NCBI RefSeq assembly: GCF_051660745.1
Contig: NZ_JBOFQF010000047.1
Coordinates: 1 to 64,000, forward strand
DNA from: Segniliparus sp051660745
Lineage (GTDB): Bacteria > Actinomycetota > Actinomycetes > Mycobacteriales > Mycobacteriaceae
DNA length: 64,000 nucleotides
Direction: 5' to 3'
Position 1 is the first letter of the stretch. Each line of letters begins with the position of its first letter. Below are positions 17,605 to 26,177 of this stretch, piece by piece. The notes under the pieces were generated by a model. That model made no database searches and was not told the origin of the DNA. It worked only from the letters and a program-made list of their open reading frames with translations. A program made the translations under genes and the position numbers.

Positions 17605-18212
17605 CTTCTGCCGGGCAGGGGCTCCCGTTCTCCTCCGACGCCGAGGCCATCGTCTGGTGCGCGCGACTGCGCAGCGACACCTTGCGCACAGACGTGCTGG
17701 GCAGGGCAGGCCTGCGTCGCCGGAACGAGGCGTTCGCCGAGCTGTCCAGGGTCTTCCAAGCCGCGCCCGCCCCGAAGCCGTTCGACGGGAACACGGACAT
17801 CGGCCTTGTGGCGGCCCCGCTGGGCCCGCCGGTGGACGCGGTGGTCCGCCTCTTCTTCAACACCGGGTTCTGGCTGCACAAGAAGTTCGACGCGAGCGAG
17901 CGCCGGGGGATCAACGGCTTCCCGAGATGGTTCCGCCCGCTCGCCCCGCTCGTCTTCCCCCGGGGCGGCTTCTTCGCGGACGGGGGCGGGCTCTGGGGCG
18001 TGCGCTTCTCGAACGAGCTGGCGCAGAGCCTCGCCTTCCCCGGCAAAGAGGTGTTCACCATCGATTACCGGGACCCCGGGACGACGCTCGTGATGCGTCC
18101 TGCCGTCGACGAGGCCGTGCAGATCTCGCCGAACGTGTCGCTGTGCCTCGGGCTCGCGGTCGTCGCAGGGCGGCCCGTCAAGCTGCTGTGGTTCACATTG
18201 ACCCGCGCGTGA
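17601..18212 (+). CDS. Conserved-looking protein of unknown function
   Basis: This 203-residue protein overlaps both neighbours by four bases, suggesting one translated unit with the hydrolase and the VOC protein. It has no signal peptide or clear transmembrane helix. Notable blocks are RLFFNTGFWLHKKFD, GINGFPRWFRPLAPLVFPRGGFF and YRDPGTTLVMRP. It is rich in Phe, Pro and Gly in the middle. I recognise no family and propose no function beyond its coupling to a hydrolase. Confidence 0.7.
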   Translation: MTSAGQGLPFSSDAEAIVWCARLRSDTLRTDVLGRAGLRRRNEAFAELSRVFQAAPAPKPFDGNTDIGLVAAPLGPPVDAVVRLFFNTGFWLHKKFDASERRGINGFPRWFRPLAPLVFPRGGFFADGGGLWGVRFSNELAQSLAFPGKEVFTIDYRDPGTTLVMRPAVDEAVQISPNVSLCLGLAVVAGRPVKLLWFTLTRA

Positions 18213-18661
18213 GCCCCCTCGCCCCCGGTCCCGCGCTCGTCCCCGAGCTGCTGGTCGCCGACACGCGCAGAAGCATCGAGTTCTGGTGCGGGCTCTGCGG
18301 GTTCGCGGTCGACTACCAGCGCCCAGAAGAGGGCTTCGCGTACCTCTCGCTCGGCGCCGCGCACATCATGCTCGAGCAGGTCGGCTTCGGCAGGAACTGG
18401 ATCACCGCGCGCCTGGAGCCGCCATTCGGGCGAGGAGTCAACTTCCAAGTCGGCGTCCCGGCTGTCGACCCGATCCTCTCGGCGCTCCACCGGGCAGGCT
18501 ATCCGCTGTTCATGCCGCCTGAGACGAAGTGGTACCGCGTCGGCGGCCACGAGGAAGCAGGCGTGCGGCAGTTCCTCGTCGCCGACCCCGACGGGTACCT
18601 CGTCCGCTTCCAAACATCCCTCGGCCGCCGCCCGGCCGCCCAACAGGGAGCCGCGCCCTAG
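18209..18661 (+). CDS. VOC-family protein (bleomycin-resistance-like)
   Basis: The 150-residue protein has the paired beta-alpha-beta layout of the vicinal oxygen chelate superfamily: VPELLVADTRRSIEFWCGLCGF at the start and RQFLVADPDGYLVRFQ at the end. It resembles bleomycin-resistance-type binding proteins, which bind rather than hydrolyse, but the function is open. GTG 18209 overlaps the upstream stop in GTGA, which fixes the start. A strong hairpin follows six bases after the stop. Confidence 0.8.
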   Translation: MSPLAPGPALVPELLVADTRRSIEFWCGLCGFAVDYQRPEEGFAYLSLGAAHIMLEQVGFGRNWITARLEPPFGRGVNFQVGVPAVDPILSALHRAGYPLFMPPETKWYRVGGHEEAGVRQFLVADPDGYLVRFQTSLGRRPAAQQGAAP

Positions 18662-18666
18662 CCGGG

Positions 18667-18705
18667 GCGGGCGAGGGGAGCGCTCTGCGGAGCTCCCTCG
18701 CCCGC
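18667..18705. terminator. Bidirectional hairpin terminator
   Basis: GCGGGCGAGGG (18667-18677) pairs perfectly with CCCTCGCCCGC (18695-18705), and the stem extends inward by AGC/GCT after a one-base bulge. It fills the 45-base gap between two convergent genes (the VOC gene and the carboxylic acid reductase gene). There is no T tract, as is common for actinobacterial terminators. Confidence 0.75.
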
Positions 18706-18706
18706 G

Positions 18707-21700
18707 CTACAGCAGCCCGAGCTGCTTGATGTCGTCGGCGTACTTCACGATGAGCGCCTTGTCCAGATGCGGCACGTCGTGCTCTTCGCCGATCTTCGCC
18801 TCCTGGACCGAAGAATGGAAATTCTTGGTCTGGAACGGCGAGCCGTCGATCGCCAAGCCGGGCTCGGCGAACCCGTGCAGCAGCGGGAGCACCGAGTGCT
18901 GGCGCTGGGCCTCGGGCAAGCCGCGCAGCGAAGTCTCGAACCGGGACAGCCATTCGGCGTAGTCGTCGATCCGCGAGATCGGGTGCCCCGCCTCGACGAG
19001 CCAGTCGACGAACTCGTCGTACCCGATCCCGTCGTGGTGCGGGTTGAACACGTCGAAGCTGCGGTAGCCGTCCGTGCCCGCCAGTCCGAGCTCCGTGATC
19101 GCCTCGGCGGTGAAGTCCACCGGGATGCCGTCGTAGTGGGCCCGCTGCCGTTCGCCCCCGGCGCCCAGCTGGTAGAAGGACTTCGGCGCGATCCCGGTGG
19201 CCAACAGGCTCAGGATCAGGCGGGTGAACTGGTCGGGGACGTTGAGCTGCCCGGTGTACTTGCGGTGGGCGAGGATCATGTCCGAGCGGAACACCCGGAC
19301 CGGCAGGCCCGTCAGCTCGTATGCCTCGCGCAGCAGCACCTCGCCCGCCCACTTGCTGTTGCCGTAGCCGTTCGCGTAGCCCTCGTCGATCGAGCGCTCG
19401 GCGCTCACGTCGCGGATGTCGCCGTCCTCCTCGAAGGCCGAGGGCTCGATGCCCGCCGCGACCGCCACCGTGGAGAGGTAGGTGACCGGCTTGAGCCGCT
19501 TGGTGAGCGCGAGCTTGGCGACCTCTGCCGTGCCGACCACGTTCGGGCCGAACAGCTGGGTGTACGGCAGGACGTGGTTGACCAGCGCGCCGGAGTGGAC
19601 GACAAGGTCGACCTCCTCGGCGAGCCGGTCCCAGTCCGCCTTGCGCAGGCCGAGGTCGGCGTCGCTGAAGTCGCCCGCGAGCACTTCGAGGCCCTTCTCG
19701 GAAAGGCCCTGGTAGTGCGCCAAGAGGGCGGGGTCGCCGCTCTCGAAGGCGGAGTCGAGCCGCTCCTTGGCGGCCTTGTCGTCCTTGCCGCGCACGATGG
19801 CGACGACTTTGCCGCCCTGTGGCACGAGGCGCTCCAGCCAGGTCAGGGCGAGGAATCGCCCGAGCCAGCCGTTCGAGCCGGTGAGGAGCACAGTGCGCAC
19901 CTCGCCTGTGGGGCGGGGCAGGGACGGGGCTGCGGCGAGGACGTCCGCGTCGAGGAACTTCTCCAGCTTCAGGTCGCTCGCGCGGATCGTCGTCGAGCCC
20001 GCGCCGTGCACGCTCGCGAAGGTCGGGCGGCCGTCGTCGGAGGAACGCTGCTTCTCGATGTGCGCCGCCACGCCCCGCAGGTTGTTCGCGGCGCTCACGA
20101 TGACGCTCACCGGCACGTCGACCTGGAAGATCTCGTGCAGGAAGTTGGAGTAGGTGAGCGCGGAGAGCGAGTCGCCGCCGAGATCGGAGAAGTGGGCCTC
20201 GGGGTCGACCTCGGCGGTGGAGGCGCCGAGCAGCGCGGCGGCCGCCCGTTGCACGGTTTCGAGCACCGGACGGTCGCCCGCGCCGACGCGGATCGAGCGC
20301 AGCTCGCCCGCCTGGCTCTCGGCGAGCGAGGCGTACAGCGCCTCAAGCCGCTCGCCGTAGCGCTCCTTCACCTTCGGGCGCAGCGTCTTCCCCGCGTCGG
20401 AGAGGATGCCGTTCTCGATGGTGAACGGGTCGGTCTCGATGATGAAGTCGCGCGGCACCTCGTAGGACTGCAGGCCCTCCTCGCGGGCGATCTTCTGCAG
20501 CGACTCGCCGAGCGCGGACTTGACCGCCTCGCCGTCGCCGTGCTTCGCGAGCGTCTCCGGGGTCGGGACGACGACAGCGAGGAGGTAGGAGCGCTCGCTG
20601 GAGCCGTAGACCGAGATCTGGCGCACGAGGGTGCTCGTGCCGTAGACCGCCTCCAATTTCGACAGCGCGACGAATTCGCCCTGCGAGAGCTTGAGGACGT
20701 TCTTGCGCCGGTCGACGTAGACGAACTTCTCGGGGGCGACTTCGGCCACCACGTCGCCGGTGAGGTAGAAACCGTCCTCGTCGAAGACCTCTGCGGTCAC
20801 GTCGGGGCGTTTGTAGTAGCCGGGGAGGATGGTCTTGGTCTTGATGGCCAGCTCGCCCCGGGGGTGCGGGGTGTCGGTGGCGAAGTAGCCGAGCTCGGGC
20901 ACGTCGATCAGCTTGTAGTCGGTCACCGGGGGCTTGACGAGGCGGCCGTCGCGCCACACGGGGCCCGCCTCGGTCGATCCGTAGCCGTCCACGAGGTGGA
21001 CCTGCAGCAACGACTCGACGAACGCGGTGAGCTCCGCGGACAGCGGAGCCGAGCCGGAGCCCGCGGTGAGGACTCGCCCGCCGAGGAGCTTCTCGCGCAG
21101 CTCGGCCTTCACCGCCTCCGCCTGGGGCGTGCCGTCGAGCGCGCCCTGCTTGTCCAGCTCGCTCTGGTAGTGCTGGTAGATCATCTCGGAGATGCGCGGC
21201 ACCGCGAAGAACCGTGTCGGCCGCGCGAGCGAGAAGTCCTCGAAGAACGTGGACAGGTCGCTCTTGGCCACGAAGTACGTGATGCCGCCGCTGGAGAGGG
21301 TGCCCATGAGGCCGATCCGCCCCGCGACGTGGCTGAGCGGCAAGAAGTTGACCATGATGTTCGGCGTGTCGACGACGTCGTCGCCCTCGCCGAAGGCATT
21401 GTCCCAAATGCCGCCCCAGAACTGGGCGACGTTGCGCTCGGGGTACATCGCGCCCTTCGGGGTGCCTGTGGACCCCGAGGTGTAGATGAGCAGGGACAAC
21501 GACTCGTCACCCTCCGTGGTGGCGGGCGGCAGCGCGACCTCGGGGAGGCCGTGGCCGCGTGCGACCACCTCGTCGAGCGTGTCGACGACGACGGCGCTGC
21601 CCGCCTCGGCGAGCTGCTGTCGGGCGGCCTCGACCGCCTCGCGGTCGCCGTCCACCCCAGGCCGGTAGTCGAAGACGAGAAGCCTGCGCACGGACGGGGT

Positions 21701-22273
21701 CGCGAGCGTGGTCGCGACGGCGTTGTCGAGGTATTCGACGCTCGACCCGAAGACGGAGGGCGCGGTCTCCTCGGTGATGGCCGCGAGCGTCGCGAGCGTC
21801 GCGCCGGTCTGCAGCGGCACGGATGTGAGGCCGAGCAGCACAGCCGCGATGTCCAAGGTTGTGTAGTCGGTGCTGGTGAAACCGATGGTCGCGAAGAACT
21901 CCCCGGCCTTGACCGGCGCCTCGGCGTGGTGGGCCAAGTCGCTCGCGACCGCCCGCGCCCGCGCCAGCAGCTCGCGGTACGTCACCGTTTCGTATGCGGG
22001 CTGCAGCACGGCTTCAGCCCGTCCGGTGATGGGATCTTTTGTGACTGCAAAAGCGCGCTGGCCGAGGGCCGGGCGGTCTCCGTAGCCCGTGAGGAGGGCT
22101 TCGACGCGCTGGGCGAGCCGCAGCTCCGGGCGAGTCGCGCGCTTGGCGATCTCCCTGTCCGGCATGGCGAGGGCGGCCTGCGCGTCGGTGGCGAGGAGTT
22201 CGGCGACGCGCTGGGCGAGGCTCTGTCCGAGCGGCGCGCCCTGCGCGCCTCCAGCTGAGTTCGACTGGGTCAT
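18707..22273 (-). CDS. car: Carboxylic acid reductase
   Basis: The 1188-residue enzyme has three domains. The adenylation domain (about 1-650) carries LLIYTSGSTGTPKG near 265. The carrier domain has LGGDSLSA with the phosphopantetheine-accepting Ser near 699. The C-terminal reductase domain has the NADPH motif TGSNGWLG near 797 and the catalytic YGNSK near 967. It reduces carboxylic acids to aldehydes using ATP and NADPH after phosphopantetheinylation. Length and organisation match actinobacterial CARs, and the sequence looks closest to Segniliparus enzymes (from memory). AAGGA precedes ATG 22273. A palindrome with a -10-like core lies about 55 bases upstream. Confidence 0.96.
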   Translation of the reverse strand: MTQSNSAGGAQGAPLGQSLAQRVAELLATDAQAALAMPDREIAKRATRPELRLAQRVEALLTGYGDRPALGQRAFAVTKDPITGRAEAVLQPAYETVTYRELLARARAVASDLAHHAEAPVKAGEFFATIGFTSTDYTTLDIAAVLLGLTSVPLQTGATLATLAAITEETAPSVFGSSVEYLDNAVATTLATPSVRRLLVFDYRPGVDGDREAVEAARQQLAEAGSAVVVDTLDEVVARGHGLPEVALPPATTEGDESLSLLIYTSGSTGTPKGAMYPERNVAQFWGGIWDNAFGEGDDVVDTPNIMVNFLPLSHVAGRIGLMGTLSSGGITYFVAKSDLSTFFEDFSLARPTRFFAVPRISEMIYQHYQSELDKQGALDGTPQAEAVKAELREKLLGGRVLTAGSGSAPLSAELTAFVESLLQVHLVDGYGSTEAGPVWRDGRLVKPPVTDYKLIDVPELGYFATDTPHPRGELAIKTKTILPGYYKRPDVTAEVFDEDGFYLTGDVVAEVAPEKFVYVDRRKNVLKLSQGEFVALSKLEAVYGTSTLVRQISVYGSSERSYLLAVVVPTPETLAKHGDGEAVKSALGESLQKIAREEGLQSYEVPRDFIIETDPFTIENGILSDAGKTLRPKVKERYGERLEALYASLAESQAGELRSIRVGAGDRPVLETVQRAAAALLGASTAEVDPEAHFSDLGGDSLSALTYSNFLHEIFQVDVPVSVIVSAANNLRGVAAHIEKQRSSDDGRPTFASVHGAGSTTIRASDLKLEKFLDADVLAAAPSLPRPTGEVRTVLLTGSNGWLGRFLALTWLERLVPQGGKVVAIVRGKDDKAAKERLDSAFESGDPALLAHYQGLSEKGLEVLAGDFSDADLGLRKADWDRLAEEVDLVVHSGALVNHVLPYTQLFGPNVVGTAEVAKLALTKRLKPVTYLSTVAVAAGIEPSAFEEDGDIRDVSAERSIDEGYANGYGNSKWAGEVLLREAYELTGLPVRVFRSDMILAHRKYTGQLNVPDQFTRLILSLLATGIAPKSFYQLGAGGERQRAHYDGIPVDFTAEAITELGLAGTDGYRSFDVFNPHHDGIGYDEFVDWLVEAGHPISRIDDYAEWLSRFETSLRGLPEAQRQHSVLPLLHGFAEPGLAIDGSPFQTKNFHSSVQEAKIGEEHDVPHLDKALIVKYADDIKQLGLL

Positions 22274-22325
22274 GAGGATCCTTCCTTCATCGCGGTTCTG
22301 TCGCAGCGCGGGGCCTGCGGCGTCG

Positions 22326-22339
22326 GAAACTATAGTTTC
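22326..22339. promoter_or_regulatory. Palindromic promoter/operator of the carboxylic acid reductase gene
   Basis: GAAACTATAGTTTC is a perfect 14-bp palindrome in the 185-base gap between car and the divergent deacetylase gene. Read on the minus strand it contains TATAGT, a good -10 hexamer, giving a leader of about 50 bases with a ribosome site. A repressor bound here would block car transcription. A second palindrome, GTATAC, is at 22352-22357. Confidence 0.55.
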
Positions 22340-22458
22340 GCTTCCCTAACTGTATACCTGGACCAGGGTCGAAAGTACATGGTTGCCCATGTGAATTTTG
22401 GCACTGCGCGCGGGCGCGTTCTTCCTGGAAGAGCCCTGTGCGCTGCTATCATTGTCGC

Positions 22459-23256
22459 ATGGCAGCGATGGAACGGCGGCGGTTCCTTCAAGCGCTCGCG
22501 GCAAGCGCAGCGGTCCTCGGATCGGTCACTGGCGGCACGGATTTGGCGCTCGACGACATACTGCCTGGCGAGGAGAGGACGCCGAGGGCCTCGGCGAAGC
22601 CGCTGCGAAGCGCCCCTGTGGTGGGCGCGCCTTTCGGGGTGATCACGAGATTGCCGGAGAGCGCGGGCTCGCGGCTCGCCTGGACGGTGGACGACGGGTG
22701 CAGCGTCCCCGTGGTCGCGGCCTTCGCGCAATTCCTCAAAGACACCGGAATCCGGATGACTTTTTTCCCAAACGGCGCGAATGCCTCGTGGACGGCATGC
22801 GCGCCCGCGCTGCGCCCGATGGTGGAGTCGGGGCAGGTGGCGCTCGGCAACCACACATGGTCCCATCCGGACGTCACCAAAATCTCGGCGAGCGACGTCG
22901 CGGACCAGATCGTCCGGAACGAGAAGTTCCTCAAGAACACCTACGGGGTCACCGGGCGGCCGTTCTTCCGCCCGCCCTTCGGCAAGCGCACCGCCGCGAC
23001 CGACCGGATAGCGGCGGACAACGGCTATCGCGTCATCGCGCTCTGGAGCGGCACGCTCGGGGACTCGACCGTGGCGGGGGCGCAGAGCCCGGACCGGCTG
23101 GAGGCCGCAGCGCGCAGGGAGTTCCAGCCGAGGGGCGTGGTGCTCAGCCACGCCAACCTCCCAGGGGTCACGCATTGCTACCCCCAGCTGGTCGAGCTCA
23201 TCAAGAGCCGGGGGCTGCAGACGGTGACGCTCCAAGACGTCTTCGGCGCTGGTTAG
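22459..23256 (+). CDS. Polysaccharide deacetylase family protein, Tat-exported
   Basis: The 265-residue protein begins MAAMERRRFLQALAAS, a twin-arginine signal. The NodB homology motifs are present: TVDDG near residues 76-80, the metal-binding HTWSH near 131-135 and RPPFGKR near 170. Such enzymes remove acetyl groups from peptidoglycan or other surface glycans in a metal-dependent way. TATCAT (22447-22452) is six bases before ATG 22459, so the transcript is probably leaderless. This start is preferred to the ATG at 22438, which would sit upstream of the -10. Confidence 0.87.
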   Translation: MAAMERRRFLQALAASAAVLGSVTGGTDLALDDILPGEERTPRASAKPLRSAPVVGAPFGVITRLPESAGSRLAWTVDDGCSVPVVAAFAQFLKDTGIRMTFFPNGANASWTACAPALRPMVESGQVALGNHTWSHPDVTKISASDVADQIVRNEKFLKNTYGVTGRPFFRPPFGKRTAATDRIAADNGYRVIALWSGTLGDSTVAGAQSPDRLEAAARREFQPRGVVLSHANLPGVTHCYPQLVELIKSRGLQTVTLQDVFGAG

Positions 23257-23384
23257 ATCCGGCCGGTCGCGGTCGGGCGACGGCATGCGGCTTCCGGCGG
23301 ATATCCGCCACATCCGTGACGCGCCCTTGGGCGGGGTCACATTCGTGCTGTTACGCTCAGCTCGATCGTCAAGGAGGACGCGGC

Positions 23385-24743
23385 ATGGGCGAAGACATTC
23401 CTGTCAAAGGGTGGCGGCGGAACGCGAAATTGGCTTCCTTCTCGGTCGGGGTCGCAGGCCAAGCGGCGAAGGGGCTCGGGAAACGCCTCGGCGGCAAGAG
23501 CAAGGACGAGGTCTCCGTCGAGCTCGCGCTCAAGACCGCAGAAGACCTCTTCAAAGTCCTCGGCGAGCTCAAGGGCGTCGCGATGAAGATGGGGCAGCTG
23601 CTCAGCATCTATGAGACGGCGCTTCCCGACGAGATCGCGGAGCCGTTCCGAGAGCATTTGGCCAAACTGCAGGACCAGGCGCCGCCATTGCCAATGAAGC
23701 AGATACACCGAGTGCTCGACCAGCAGCTCGGCACCCGGTGGCGCGAGCGGTTCCAGTCTTTCGGCGATGCGCCGGTGGCCGCCGCCAGCATCGGCCAAGT
23801 CCATCGGGCGGTGTGGTCCGACGGCAGGGCGGTGGCTGTCAAAGTCCAGTACCCGGGTGCCGAGCAGGCCGTTCGCAGCGATCTGAGAACGATCAGGGGG
23901 CTTTCGAAGCTGATCAAGCCGCTCCTGCCGAGAGCGGATGTCGACGCGCTGATCCAAGAGGCCGTCGACCGGACCGAGGATGAGCTGAACTATCGGCAGG
24001 AGGCCGACAACCAGCGCCTCTTCGCCAAGGCGTATCAGGGCGACGAGAAGTTCTTCGTGCCCAAAGTGCTGGCCAGCTCGCCGAAGATCCTCATCACCGA
24101 GTGGATCGACGGGACTCCGTTGAAGGAGGTCATCGCGGGAGGAGACCAGGAGCAACGCGATATGGCCGCCGCGCGGCTCCTGGAGTTCTCGCTGGCCAGC
24201 CCGACGATCGCCAAGGCGCTGCACATCGACCCGCATCCGGGCAACTTCATCCTGATGGCGGACGGGCGCCTGGGCGTGCTCGATTTCGGCGCGGTGGCGC
24301 AGTATCCCGAGGGACTGCCGCCCGCGATAGGGCGGTGCTTGCGCCTCGCTCTGGCGGGACAGCAGGAGGAGGCGGAGGAGGAGCTGCACGCGGCGGGGTT
24401 CTTGGGGGAGGGCGAGAGCATCCCGGAGCACATCGTCGAGAAATACATGCCGCGCCTGGCCGAGGCCTTCGACGCAGACCAATACCACCTTTCCCGGGAG
24501 CGGATCCAGGAAGCGGTCGAGGACGCGACGGGGGTGCTGTTCGGCGCGAAAGGGATCCAGACCATGGATTTCGGACGGAAGCTCAGTCTGCCGCCCCAGT
24601 ATTTGATGATCGGCCGGGCCATGAGCGGCGTGCTCACGATCGCTGGCCAGCTCGACGCGGACGTGCCCGCGCGGGCGCTCGCGCAGCGGTGGCTCCCCGG
24701 CTTCGCCGAGGAAAGCTCCCCGGACGCGCTCGCCAGCGCGTGA
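23385..24743 (+). CDS. AarF/ABC1/UbiB-family atypical kinase
   Basis: The 452-residue protein has the diagnostic KMGQLLS (KxGQ) motif near 67, the Ala-rich loop AAASIGQVH in place of a Gly-rich loop, and kinase-like IDPHPGNF near 281 and LDFGAV near 299. UbiB/ADCK-type proteins are ATPases supporting quinone or lipid biosynthesis at membranes. In a menaquinone-using actinobacterium the exact role is unclear. AAGGAGG seven bases before ATG 23385 is the best ribosome site in the window. Confidence 0.9.
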   Translation: MGEDIPVKGWRRNAKLASFSVGVAGQAAKGLGKRLGGKSKDEVSVELALKTAEDLFKVLGELKGVAMKMGQLLSIYETALPDEIAEPFREHLAKLQDQAPPLPMKQIHRVLDQQLGTRWRERFQSFGDAPVAAASIGQVHRAVWSDGRAVAVKVQYPGAEQAVRSDLRTIRGLSKLIKPLLPRADVDALIQEAVDRTEDELNYRQEADNQRLFAKAYQGDEKFFVPKVLASSPKILITEWIDGTPLKEVIAGGDQEQRDMAAARLLEFSLASPTIAKALHIDPHPGNFILMADGRLGVLDFGAVAQYPEGLPPAIGRCLRLALAGQQEEAEEELHAAGFLGEGESIPEHIVEKYMPRLAEAFDADQYHLSRERIQEAVEDATGVLFGAKGIQTMDFGRKLSLPPQYLMIGRAMSGVLTIAGQLDADVPARALAQRWLPGFAEESSPDALASA

Positions 24744-24812
24744 GGCTCGCGCCGCCCGCTGCGCCGCCGGGGCGCAGGGGCAGCCGCCGGTGGAAAGGCT
24801 AGGATCGGCCCC

Positions 24813-26165
24813 ATGGCGGTTGCTCCCGAGGCTGTCCCCGCATTGCACGAGTGGCTCGTTCCTGCGGTGGGGAGGCTGTCCGCCGAGGACGTCGCGGCCA
24901 TCGCGGGGCCGCGGACCTGGTGGGCCGGTCCGCTCGATGTCGAGGGCCTGTCGCTGGGGAGCGTCCAGGCGGCTTTGTCCGCCGCGCGCCTCCTGTTCGG
25001 CCCCCGGCCCCGCCTCTCTTCCGCCGCGGCCTTGGTCGCCGCGGCGTTCGACTCCCTCGGCCAGCTGCGGATCGCCGGGCGCGCGCCGGAAGGCTTCGCC
25101 CTGCTCTCGGGATACTTCCCCACGCGCGACGGCTGGGCGCGGCTGCACGCGAACTACCCGCAGCACGAGCGGGCGCTGCGCTCGGCGTTGCGGGTGGCGA
25201 CGAAAGACGAGCTGACGCGGAGGCTCTCGGAGCTCACGGCGGACGAAGCCGCCGAGCGCGTCACCGCGGCGGGCGGCCTCGCGGTCGCGCTCCGTCCGGC
25301 GGCGGCGTGGCGGGAGAGCGCTCCGGGCCGCGCCGTCGACGCGCGGCCGTGGATCCGGTTCGAGCTGGGCGAAGCAGGCGCTCGGGGGCTGCCCGAACCC
25401 GGCTCGTTGGCCGGTGCGCGCGTCCTCGATCTCACGAGGGTGATCGCCGGGCCGGTCGCGACGCGTTTTTTGGCGCTGTTCGGCGCGGACGTGCTGCGCG
25501 TCGATCCGCCCGGCAACCCCGAGCTGCTCGACCAGTACATCGACGCCGGGTTCGGCAAGCGCAGCGCCGTGGCGGACTTCGCCGATCCCGCGCGGCTCGG
25601 GGAGGTCCTGCGGCTCGCGGGCTCCGCCGACGTCGTCGTCTCGGGTTATCGGCCGGGGGCGCTCGACCGGTTCGGGCTCGACGCGCGCAGCCTCCGCGAG
25701 CGCTTCCCGTCGCTCGTCGTGGTCACGCTCGACGCGTGGGGGGACACGGGGCCGTGGGGAGAGCGGCGGGGATTCGACTCGGTGGTGCAGTCCGCGACCG
25801 GGATCGGCGAGCGCTACGGGCGGACCGGCGCGGACGGCGTGTGGCGCCCGGGCGCGCTCCCGGTCCAAGCGCTCGACCACGCCACCGGCTACGGCGCGGC
25901 CGCGGCGGCGCTGGCCTTGCTCGCCAGGCGGCGCGAGAGCGGGGGCGGCTGGGCGCACCTCTGTCTGGCCCGCACCGCGCATCTGCTCTTGGATCTGCCG
26001 CCGCCGCGGCCCGTGCGTGCGGAGCTTGCCGTCGGACTCGAGTTCTCAGACTCCCCGTACGGTCCGCTGCGCCACGCGGCTGCGCCTGCGCTGGCGGACG
26101 GGGCCGCGCTGCGGTACCGTTTCGCGCCTGGCCGGTACGGGTCGGACCGGTTGGCTTGGGCGTGA
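24813..26165 (+). CDS. CaiB/BaiF-type (class III) CoA-transferase
   Basis: In this 450-residue protein the recognisable class III region begins near residue 190 with RVLDLTRVIAGPVATRFLALFGADVLRVDPPG. The putative catalytic Asp is in QALDHATGYGAAAAAL near 355. The first 180 residues form an extra domain rich in Ala and Trp (HEWLVPAVGRLSAEDVAAIAG) that I cannot assign. It would move CoA between carboxylic acids. TAGGAT lies seven bases before ATG 24813, again leaderless. It converges on the kinase operon at 26178. Confidence 0.8.
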   Translation: MAVAPEAVPALHEWLVPAVGRLSAEDVAAIAGPRTWWAGPLDVEGLSLGSVQAALSAARLLFGPRPRLSSAAALVAAAFDSLGQLRIAGRAPEGFALLSGYFPTRDGWARLHANYPQHERALRSALRVATKDELTRRLSELTADEAAERVTAAGGLAVALRPAAAWRESAPGRAVDARPWIRFELGEAGARGLPEPGSLAGARVLDLTRVIAGPVATRFLALFGADVLRVDPPGNPELLDQYIDAGFGKRSAVADFADPARLGEVLRLAGSADVVVSGYRPGALDRFGLDARSLRERFPSLVVVTLDAWGDTGPWGERRGFDSVVQSATGIGERYGRTGADGVWRPGALPVQALDHATGYGAAAAALALLARRRESGGGWAHLCLARTAHLLLDLPPPRPVRAELAVGLEFSDSPYGPLRHAAAPALADGAALRYRFAPGRYGSDRLAWA

Positions 26166-26177
26166 CGGCGGCGCGGC

